Assembly (NCBI GenBank): GCA_027325115.1
Contig: DAHWFG010000203.1
Location: forward strand, 1 to 8,808
Length of the DNA stretch: 8,808 nt
Reading direction: 5' to 3'
Source of the DNA: JAKBCQ01 sp021807585
GTDB lineage: Bacteria; Planctomycetota; Planctomycetia; Isosphaerales; Isosphaeraceae
The notes below the pieces were generated by a model. The model did not search any database. It saw nothing but the letters and a program-made list of their open reading frames with translations, and was not told the DNA's origin. The number at the start of each line of letters is the position of its first letter. Positions within the stretch are counted from its first letter, which is position 1. A program made the translations under genes and the position numbers. Of this stretch, positions 1 to 5,824 are shown in pieces.

Positions 1-11
1 CGACGATCCTT

Positions 12-872
12 ATGATGGACGAATCGACGAGCGAGCCGATCTGGATTGGGCGCGACGGAGCGATTTTGGCGCGATCGAGCGATCCCAAGGTGATGGGGAT
101 TCTCAACGTAACCCCTGATAGTTTTTCGGACGGAGGGGAGACGGTTTCGGTCGACGCGGCGGTCGCGAAGGCGAGTCGCCTTGTCGCGTCGGGGGCGCAC
201 GTGATCGATATCGGCGGAGAATCGAGCCGGCCGGGCGCCGAGCCGGTGTCGCTCGAGGAGGAGTTGAGGAGGGTCGTCCCGGTGATCGAGGCGGTCGCGT
301 CGACGCTGTCGGTTCCGATTTCGATCGACACCGCCAAAACCGAGGTTGCTCGGCGTGCGATCGCCGCGGGGGCGTCGATCGTCAATACGATTCGGGGCGC
401 CGAAGACGACCCCGAGCTCGATCGTCTCGTCGTCGAAACGGGGGTTTCAATTGTTATCATGCACATGCAAGGAAATCCTCAAACAATGCAGCTCGCGCCT
501 TGCTATGCGAATGTCGTGAGCGAGGTGATCGAGCCGTTGCGCGGGCGGATCGCGCGGCTCGAGGCGGCGGGGGTCCTCCCCGAGCGGATCGCGGTCGATC
601 CCGGGATCGGTTTCGGCAAACGGTCCGGGCACAATCGAGCGCTCTTGCGAGAACTCGATCGATTCGCGACGCTCGGTAAGGCGGTTCTCGTCGGAGTTTC
701 GCGGAAGCGTTTTTTGGGATCGCTTTCGGGTCGAGAGATCGCCGATCGCGATCTTGCGACCGTCGCGGCTTCGCTTTGGGCGATCGCCAAAGGCGCCTCG
801 ATCGTTCGCGTGCATAACGTTTCGGCGATGACCGACGCGATCCTGGTGTGGCAAGGAATTAAGAATCCTTAA
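12..872 (+). CDS. folP: Dihydropteroate synthase
   Basis: The enzyme condenses 6-hydroxymethyl-7,8-dihydropterin diphosphate with p-aminobenzoate to give dihydropteroate, in cytosolic folate synthesis; it is the sulfonamide target. The 286 residues match the usual length. Family motifs appear in order: MGILNVTPDSFSDGG (28-42), the loop ESSRPG (70-75), SIDT (104-107), MHMQGNPQTMQ (150-160), VDPGIGFGK (195-203), SRK (230-232) and RVH (266-268). By alignment from memory with the E. coli enzyme, the pterin-site residues D106, N125, D196, K232 and R266 are all present. Two usually acidic positions differ: T126 follows N125 where ND is usual, and N269 follows RVH where RVHD is usual. The start is one of two adjacent ATGs (12 or 15); no stop is visible upstream before the window edge, so the true start could lie further out. 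It is probably co-transcribed with proA. Confidence 0.96.
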   Translation: MMDESTSEPIWIGRDGAILARSSDPKVMGILNVTPDSFSDGGETVSVDAAVAKASRLVASGAHVIDIGGESSRPGAEPVSLEEELRRVVPVIEAVASTLSVPISIDTAKTEVARRAIAAGASIVNTIRGAEDDPELDRLVVETGVSIVIMHMQGNPQTMQLAPCYANVVSEVIEPLRGRIARLEAAGVLPERIAVDPGIGFGKRSGHNRALLRELDRFATLGKAVLVGVSRKRFLGSLSGREIADRDLATVAASLWAIAKGASIVRVHNVSAMTDAILVWQGIKNP

Positions 873-898
873 ATATCAGTAAGATAGTGACATCTAGC

Positions 899-2182
899 AT
901 GAATGATTTAACACGGTTAAGAGACGAGGTTTCGGCCGAGGAATGCGGCGCGTGGGCTTCGGCGGTTCGTATCGCCTCGAAGAGGCTCGCGGTCGCGCAC
1001 GCGGCGGCGAAGAACGACTGGCTGATGCGTTCGGCGGAGGCGCTGCGGGAGCGGACCCGGGAGATTTTGAACGCGAACGCGATCGACCGCGATCGAGCCC
1101 CGGCGCTCGGGCTTTCGGCCGCGGCGATCGACCGTCTGACGCTCGACGTGAAACGGATCGAGTCGATCGCGCACTCGCTCGAACAGATCGCGGCTCTTCC
1201 CGATCCCGTCGGCGAGGTGATTCGCGGCGAAAAACGACCGAACGGGCTAGACGTGCGGCAAATCCGCGTACCGATTGGAGTCGTGTTCATCATTTATGAA
1301 TCAAGGCCGAACGTCACCGTCGACGCCGCGGCGATCTGCCTGAAAAGCGGTAACGGAGCGATCCTCCGCGGCGGCAAAGAGGCGATCGAATCCAATTGCG
1401 CTCTTATGAACATTTTGAAAGCTCAATTTGAGCCGAGCGGATTGCCGGAGGATTCGGTTTTGCTTGTGCCGACCGCCGATCGCGCGGCGGTGGGGCATTT
1501 GTTGGCGCGGGGGGATCTGATCGATCTGGCGATTCCGCGCGGCGGTGAGAGTTTGATCCGACGCGTCGTGGCCGAGGCGCGAATGCCCGTGCTGAAGCAT
1601 TTTCAGGGGAATTGTCATGTTTATGTGGACCGAGAGGTTGAGATCGACATGGCGGTGCGTGTGACCGTGAACGCCAAGGCCGACCGTCCCGGGGTGTGCA
1701 ACGCCGCCGAGACGCTGCTCGTGCATCGCGCGATCGCCGCGCGGTTTTTGCCGATCGCTGCGCGTGCGCTCGCAGATCGGGGCGTCGAATTGCGCGGAGA
1801 CGAGCCAAGCCGGGCGCTGGTTCCGTCGATGAAAGCCGCGATCGCTTCGGATTGGGATACCGAATATCTTGATAAGATCCTCGCGGTTCGGGTCGTCGAA
1901 TCGATCGACGAAGCGATCGCGCACATCGACCGTCACGGCTCAAAACATACAGATGCGATTTTGACGAGCGATTTCGCGGCGGCGCGAAGGTTCGCCGCTC
2001 AGGTCGATAGCGCCGCTGTCGTGGTGAACGCGAGTACGCGGTTCAACGACGGCGGCGAGCTGGGGATGGGCGCCGAGATCGGGATCAGCACCGATAAATA
2101 CCACGCGCGCGGCCCTTGCGGACTGCGCGAACTGACGACGACGAAATGGATCGTCGAGGGGGACGGTCATATTCGCTTGTGA
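899..2182 (+). CDS. proA: Glutamate-5-semialdehyde dehydrogenase (gamma-glutamyl phosphate reductase)
   Basis: This NADPH-dependent enzyme reduces gamma-glutamyl phosphate to glutamate-5-semialdehyde, the second step of proline synthesis from glutamate. Recognition rests on classic ProA blocks: IIYESRPNVTVDAAAICLKS around 131-150, ILRGGKEAIESN, the IPRGGESLI block, VLKHFQGNCHVYVD, the catalytic-cysteine segment RPGVCNAAETLLVH (C267 counted from the ATG) and the C-terminal GMGAEIGIST plus HARGPCGLRELTTTKW. The 427-residue length is normal. Two starts are possible: a GTG at 887 (four residues longer) and the ATG at 899. Neither has a convincing Shine-Dalgarno sequence; the ATG is chosen because the homologous region begins only after it. 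It follows folP by 26 nt with no terminator between, so the two are likely one operon although their pathways differ. No proB is visible nearby. Confidence 0.96.
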   Translation: MNDLTRLRDEVSAEECGAWASAVRIASKRLAVAHAAAKNDWLMRSAEALRERTREILNANAIDRDRAPALGLSAAAIDRLTLDVKRIESIAHSLEQIAALPDPVGEVIRGEKRPNGLDVRQIRVPIGVVFIIYESRPNVTVDAAAICLKSGNGAILRGGKEAIESNCALMNILKAQFEPSGLPEDSVLLVPTADRAAVGHLLARGDLIDLAIPRGGESLIRRVVAEARMPVLKHFQGNCHVYVDREVEIDMAVRVTVNAKADRPGVCNAAETLLVHRAIAARFLPIAARALADRGVELRGDEPSRALVPSMKAAIASDWDTEYLDKILAVRVVESIDEAIAHIDRHGSKHTDAILTSDFAAARRFAAQVDSAAVVVNASTRFNDGGELGMGAEIGISTDKYHARGPCGLRELTTTKWIVEGDGHIRL

Positions 2183-2190
2183 GTGCAAAT

Positions 2191-2244
2191 ATTAAAAAGA
2201 ATTTTACTCGTCGATCGTCGGCGTTTGATTCGACAATCGACGAG
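2191..2244 (-). terminator. Rho-independent terminator of the minus-strand gene, between converging genes
   Basis: The arms 2207-2220 and 2231-2244 are inverted repeats of 14 nt with one non-matching position and a 10-nt loop (2221-2230). Read as minus-strand RNA, the odd position is a G-U pair, so the stem is continuous, and it is followed at once by a T-rich stretch (2206 down to 2191, including TTCTTTTT). It begins 19 nt beyond the stop codon of the minus-strand gene. Read as plus-strand RNA, the same position is a C-A mismatch and no T-tract follows, so proA is less well served by it. Confidence 0.7.
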
Positions 2245-2262
2245 CGGGCGAAGATTTGAGCA

Positions 2263-2808
2263 TTATTCGCCTTGTTCGGCCTGAACGGCGCCGACGAGCC
2301 AGAGGGGGCAATCGCGTCGAACGGCCTCGTTGGCTGCAAGGGCGAGCCGAGCGAACGTGAGGATCTCTGGGGGATCGGCGACCCAGCCGTCGTCGGGGTC
2401 CTGGCGAATCGCCAGGATTTCGAGCAAGGCGTCGTCGTCGAGCGGCAGTTCCCAATCGTCGGCGAGTTGTGCGAGTTCGCTTCGAAGCCCGGGGAGGCTG
2501 GCGCACCGGAGCGGGAGCCCCGATGGAAGCGGCAGCGACACCGCTTGAACGTGCGCCGGGAGGTAAACTCCACGACCGTCGTCGCCGAGCGCCAGCAGGT
2601 TCGGGATCGCCTCTTCCCCCAGGCTTTCGGCGGCCTTGCGTTTCAGTTCCAACCAGCCGAGATCGCCCAATTCCCCGAAGTGACGCGGCGCGACCCCCTC
2701 CCAATCTCCTTCGGCGCCGAACGCTTGATCGAGCGCTCCCGCCACGTGATTCGCGAGCTTCTCCTCGAAGGTCGCCTTGGCTCCGCCGATCGTGCACGCC
2801 AAACCCAT
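2263..2808 (-). CDS. Hypothetical acidic protein, 181 residues, unknown function
   Basis: I do not recognise this protein. Support for it as a gene comes from the ATG at 2808 with AGAGGA 8 nt upstream, a terminator just after its stop, and a composition unlike shadow frames: acidic and Leu/Ala-rich with few Arg runs. It has no signal peptide or membrane segment, so it is probably cytosolic. Visible elements are an amphipathic N-terminal part (FEEKLANHVAGALDQAF, 14-30), a Gly/Asp-rich turn (GDDGRGVYLP, 75-84), a Pro/Leu-rich middle (SLPLPSGLPL, 91-100), an acidic helix (DDWELPLDDDALLEILAI, 117-134) and DPDDGW (137-142). The frame stays open upstream for 90 more codons to 3078, but that stretch is Arg/Ser/Thr-rich and lies before the good ribosome binding site, so it is treated as non-coding. 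The gene converges on proA and diverges from the peptidase gene. Confidence 0.7.
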   Translation of the reverse strand: MGLACTIGGAKATFEEKLANHVAGALDQAFGAEGDWEGVAPRHFGELGDLGWLELKRKAAESLGEEAIPNLLALGDDGRGVYLPAHVQAVSLPLPSGLPLRCASLPGLRSELAQLADDWELPLDDDALLEILAIRQDPDDGWVADPPEILTFARLALAANEAVRRDCPLWLVGAVQAEQGE

Positions 2809-2816
2809 TTTGGAAG

Positions 2817-2822
2817 TCCTCT
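2817..2822 (-). promoter_or_regulatory. Ribosome binding site of the hypothetical minus-strand gene
   Basis: AGAGGA reads on the minus strand from 2822 to 2817, 8 nt before the ATG at 2808-2806. This site decides the start: it favours a 181-residue protein over the in-frame extension to 3078. Confidence 0.65.
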
Positions 2823-2974
2823 GAGAAGCGTGTGAATTCGTTTGAAAGGCGAGAAATCGGCTCCGTCCGCGGCCTTTCGTCGTCGTCTCGTGAAATGAAC
2901 AGGTTTTGAACCAATGAGCTCCCGCCGAGCGCGGCGGTCTTGTAAACCGTCGCGATCGGATCGGTCGCAATGAC

Positions 2975-3006
2975 ACGTTCCGAGAACGAGCACGGAACGT
3001 TTCGTG
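2975..3006. repeat. Overlapping inverted repeats in the divergent region
   Basis: ACGTTCCG (2975-2982) and CGGAACGT (2993-3000) form a perfect 8-bp inverted repeat around a 10-nt spacer. The right arm is also inside a 16-nt near-palindrome, CACGGAACGTTTCGTG (2991-3006), with 14 of 16 positions symmetrical. The two pairings exclude each other in RNA. As DNA they could be operator half-sites. There is no T-tract, so a terminator is unlikely. Confidence 0.5.
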
Positions 3007-3126
3007 TCGGTATGCGAGCTTTATTCGGAGCGTCGTGCGGAAGTCGCCGGAAACGATTCGATCGAAAACCATGAGCACGTTCTGGCGACGCGCCGTCGAT
3101 TGAATTATTCTGCTACCGACCCGTAT

Positions 3127-3152
3127 GCGGACCTCACTTGAGTGTCGTCCGC
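3127..3152. repeat. Interrupted 26-nt palindrome upstream of the M28 peptidase gene
   Basis: GCGGAC (3127-3132) pairs with GTCCGC (3147-3152), and CACT (3135-3138) with AGTG (3141-3144), giving 20 of 26 symmetrical positions. It ends 45 nt before the peptidase ATG. It could be an operator or a hairpin in the leader; no T-tract follows, so it is not a standard terminator. Confidence 0.5.
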
Positions 3153-3185
3153 GCTGATCGTTCTGTCAAGCGTTTGTTTTGGAAG

Positions 3186-3190
3186 AGGAG
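3186..3190 (+). promoter_or_regulatory. Ribosome binding site of the M28 peptidase gene
   Basis: AGGAG lies 7 nt before the ATG at 3198. It decides the start: an in-frame GTG-type extension to 3138 would add 20 Arg-rich residues before a good signal peptide, whereas the ATG at 3198 begins the signal peptide directly. Confidence 0.75.
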
Positions 3191-3197
3191 ACGAGCG

Positions 3198-5669
3198 ATG
3201 CCGCCGAGCGTCGTCAGATGTTGGAACGCCACGATCGTCGCTTTTTTGTTCACGACGACGGCTTTCGGCGGCGAGCACGAGCCCGCGAGCCCGCTCGGAT
3301 TCGCCCCCAAATCGCGTGCCGCGCAGCTCAAGGCCGAGGCCGAGGCGCTCGCGACTCCGACCCCCGAGAAAGCCAAGGCGTGGCTCCGTACGCTGACCGA
3401 AGAGCCCCACGTCGCGGGGACCGAAGCCGATCATAAAACCGCGCTTTATGTTAATGATTTGCTCAAAAGCTGGGGTTGGAATTCCACGATATCAGAATAT
3501 GAAGTTTTGCTCAATTACCCGCTTTCGGTTCAACTCGAAATCGAACGTCCCGTCAAAAAATCGTTGAGCGTGATCGAGGATGCGTTCGTCCCCGATAAGG
3601 ATTCATCGAGCCCGAGGGCTTTCCCGGCGTTCCACGGCTACGGCGTTTCGGGAGACGTCACGGGGCAAGTCGTCTACGCCAATTACGGCCGTCCCGAGGA
3701 TTTCGACGCGCTCGGAAAACAAGGAATCGACGTCAAAGATAAAATCGTTCTCGTTCGATACGGAGAGCTTTTCCGCGGTCTCAAGGTGCTGAACGCGCAG
3801 CGGCGAGGCGCGATCGGCGTTCTCATTTATTCCGATCCCGCCGACGACGGCTACGCCAAAGGGGACGTTTATCCGAACGGCCCTTACCGTCCCGAATCGG
3901 CGATCCAGCGCGGCAGCGTTCAGTTCCTCTCGCTAGGCCCGGGGGATCCTTCGACTCCCGGAACTCCCTCGATCAAAGGGGCGAAACGGCTGCCGATCGA
4001 TATTTATAACGGCTTTCTCGTCGTTCCCAAGAAGCCAAACGAAGATCACCTCAAATTAATCGCCGAATGGGAACAAACGAGCGGGCTCAAGCGCGACCAA
4101 TATTTCGCGACGATTCCTTCGCTTCCGCTGAGTTATGCATCGGCGAGGCCGATTCTTGAGACGCTCGGGGGGGCGAACGTCCCCGCGGGTTGGCAAGGAG
4201 GATTGCCGCTCGCTTATCACATCGGCCCCGGGCCCGTCGAGGTACATTTGAACGTTCAAATGCATTATCAAATTCGCACAATCTGGAATGTGGTCGCGAC
4301 GATCGCGGGATCGGTCGAGCCCGATCGGTGGGTGATGATCGGCAATCACCGCGACGCGTGGGTTTACGGAGCGGTCGATCCGGGAAGCGGGACCGCGGCG
4401 ACTTTGGAGACGTGCCGTGCGATCGGCGCCGCGGTGAAGGCGGGCTGGAAGCCGCGCAGGACGCTCGTCTATGCGAGCTGGGACGCCGAGGAATACGGGC
4501 TCGTGGGATCGACCGAATGGGTCGAGGAGCACGCGTCCGATATCGATCAAAAAGCGCTGATGCTCCTCAACGTTGATTCGGCGGTCGGCGGACCCGAGGT
4601 CGACGCCGGCGGCGTTCCGTCGCTGCGCGATCTGATGCTCGACGCGATGGGGGCGATTCACGACCCGAGATCGAACAAGACGCTCCGCGACGGATGGGTG
4701 GAGCGTCGCCGATCGGCCTGGGCGAGCGCGGCGCCGATCGATCTTGACGACCGCTTGTGGAACGACGACGCGATCGCCAAATCGGCCGCGGGAGCGACCG
4801 CGACCGATCCCTTCTCGTCGCATTTGCAGATGGGCGCGCTCGGGTCGGGGTCGGATTACACGGCGTTTCTCGATCATTTGGGGATTCCGTCGCTCGACGT
4901 CGGCTTCTCGGGACGATACGGCGTATATCATTCTATATATGATAATTTTTATTGGATGGAAAAATTCGGCGATCCCGAGTTCATCACCCACGCGACCGCG
5001 GCGCGGCTTTACGCGGTTGTGGCGATGCGCGCCGCGGCGGCCGAAGTCGCCCCGCTGACGTTTACCCCTTACGGTTATGCGATGCGTGAATATGTCGACG
5101 ATTTGCGACGAATCGTCGCGCGGAAGGCGCGGGGGAACCGGGCCGACGCCGACGCATCAAAGCGACCGCTCGTCTTCACGGGGCTTGCCGAGCTGATCGC
5201 CGCGATCCAAGAGTTTCAGGTCGCCGCTGCGGCTCTCGACGCGGCTTCGGCGACGGTCGCGGCGCGCGACGATTTCGATCCCGCGACGCTCGCCCGATTC
5301 AACAACGCTCTCTTACGTGTGGAACGTTCGTTTTTATTGCCGAAAGGGCTCCCCGGTCGCCCCTGGTTTCGCCACGCGATTTTCGCTCCGGGGCTGACGA
5401 CAGGATACGCGAGCTGGCCGCTTCCCGCTGTGAGGCAGGCGATCACCGAAGGGGACGCCAAGTTGCTCGCCGAACAAACCCCGGCGCTCGTCGAACGGAT
5501 CAAGGCCGCGACGACCGCGTTGCGAACGGCGCGGGGGATCGTGGAACCCGCGGCGGCCGTCTCGGGAGCGGCTCGAGTCGCTCCGGAGGGCGCCGCGCGG
5601 CTCGCCCCCGCGGCGGTCGATCGCCCGGGGCGAACGGGGGCGTCGCGAGACCGGCGCGCCGCTCGATAG
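3198..5669 (+). CDS. Secreted M28 zinc peptidase, glutamate carboxypeptidase II-like
   Basis: The 823-residue protein is a di-zinc exopeptidase of the M28B type (GCPII/transferrin-receptor fold). Residues 1-25 form a signal peptide: R7, then a hydrophobic stretch (ATIVAFLFTTTAF), with cleavage probably near AFGG. A protease-associated domain spans roughly 110-340 (GQVVYANYG, KDKIVLVRYG, GAIGVLIYSDPADDG). The catalytic domain follows with every ligand expected from GCPII: H384 and D394 (GNHRDAW...VDPGSG), catalytic E431 and zinc ligand E432 (SWDAEEYG), D460 (NVDSA) and H578 (VYHSIYDNFYW). A dimerisation-like domain occupies about 640-778 (RHAIFAP, 725-731). The three arginines that give GCPII its taste for acidic C-termini appear absent, so the substrate is uncertain. 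The last 45 residues form an Ala/Arg/Pro-rich tail. It is likely periplasmic or surface-located, and the next gene encodes an amino acid permease. Confidence 0.92.
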   Translation: MPPSVVRCWNATIVAFLFTTTAFGGEHEPASPLGFAPKSRAAQLKAEAEALATPTPEKAKAWLRTLTEEPHVAGTEADHKTALYVNDLLKSWGWNSTISEYEVLLNYPLSVQLEIERPVKKSLSVIEDAFVPDKDSSSPRAFPAFHGYGVSGDVTGQVVYANYGRPEDFDALGKQGIDVKDKIVLVRYGELFRGLKVLNAQRRGAIGVLIYSDPADDGYAKGDVYPNGPYRPESAIQRGSVQFLSLGPGDPSTPGTPSIKGAKRLPIDIYNGFLVVPKKPNEDHLKLIAEWEQTSGLKRDQYFATIPSLPLSYASARPILETLGGANVPAGWQGGLPLAYHIGPGPVEVHLNVQMHYQIRTIWNVVATIAGSVEPDRWVMIGNHRDAWVYGAVDPGSGTAATLETCRAIGAAVKAGWKPRRTLVYASWDAEEYGLVGSTEWVEEHASDIDQKALMLLNVDSAVGGPEVDAGGVPSLRDLMLDAMGAIHDPRSNKTLRDGWVERRRSAWASAAPIDLDDRLWNDDAIAKSAAGATATDPFSSHLQMGALGSGSDYTAFLDHLGIPSLDVGFSGRYGVYHSIYDNFYWMEKFGDPEFITHATAARLYAVVAMRAAAAEVAPLTFTPYGYAMREYVDDLRRIVARKARGNRADADASKRPLVFTGLAELIAAIQEFQVAAAALDAASATVAARDDFDPATLARFNNALLRVERSFLLPKGLPGRPWFRHAIFAPGLTTGYASWPLPAVRQAITEGDAKLLAEQTPALVERIKAATTALRTARGIVEPAAAVSGAARVAPEGAARLAPAAVDRPGRTGASRDRRAAR

Positions 5670-5824
5670 GTTATCATAATATTAGCAATTACATGTTTTA
5701 ATCAACAGGAGCGCGATCCGAACCAAAAGATCCGATTGATATTGAACCGTCGATTTCCGTCTCTCCCGCGAAAATCTTGAAACCAAATTTTATAAGAATC
5801 TCGTGATATGAATGATATTTAGGC
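5670..5824. other. AT-richer intergenic gap before the permease gene
   Basis: This 155-nt gap is clearly richer in A+T than its neighbours. It has an 8-nt palindrome TAATATTA (5677-5684), the word GATCCGA twice (5715-5721 and 5729-5735), and a TATAAG hexamer at 5791-5796. I see no hairpin with a T-tract, so termination of the peptidase transcript here is not shown. Confidence 0.5.
5768..5796 (+). promoter_or_regulatory. Possible promoter of the permease gene
   Basis: TATAAG (5791-5796) matches five of six positions of the sigma-70 -10 consensus and sits 28 nt before the permease ATG. The hexamer 17 nt upstream (GCGAAA, 5768-5773) matches only three of six -35 positions. A TTGAAA at 5777-5782 is too close to be its partner. 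This is a weak call. Confidence 0.25.

Larger units (their letters stand above)
2809..3197. other. Divergent intergenic region, 389 nt, with several inverted repeats
   Basis: No credible gene lies between the minus-strand gene and the M28 peptidase gene, which are transcribed away from each other, so both promoters should be here. I see no good sigma-70 pair; TTGAAT (3100-3105) with CGTATG (3122-3127) is too poor to call. Dyads are present at 2922-2937 (CCGCCG / CGGCGG, loop AGCG), 2975-3000, 2991-3006, 3057-3066 (TTCGATCGAA, perfect palindrome) and 3127-3152. No tRNA-like fold was recognised. Confidence 0.6.

Noticed and set aside
887..898. GTG at 887 as the proA start
   Set aside because: It is possible but has no better ribosome binding site than the ATG at 899 and adds only four residues outside the conserved region.
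2272..2835. A plus-strand open frame of 187 residues over the hypothetical gene
   Set aside because: It has no ribosome binding site, and the opposite strand has a good site, a terminator and a more protein-like composition.
2809..3078. N-terminal extension of the minus-strand hypothetical protein by 90 residues
   Set aside because: The extension is Arg/Ser/Thr-rich, unlike the acidic body, and a good ribosome binding site precedes the internal ATG at 2808.
3138..3197. A 20-residue extension of the M28 peptidase from an upstream alternative start
   Set aside because: It would put an Arg-rich stretch before the signal peptide, while AGGAG is well placed for the ATG at 3198.
4056..4991. A 311-residue open frame antisense to the M28 peptidase
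   Set aside because: It is Arg-rich with no family motif and overlaps the well-supported catalytic domain. Long antisense frames are expected in GC-rich genes with this codon usage. Similar frames opposite proA (1301-1936) and the permease (6437-6997) were rejected for the same reason.
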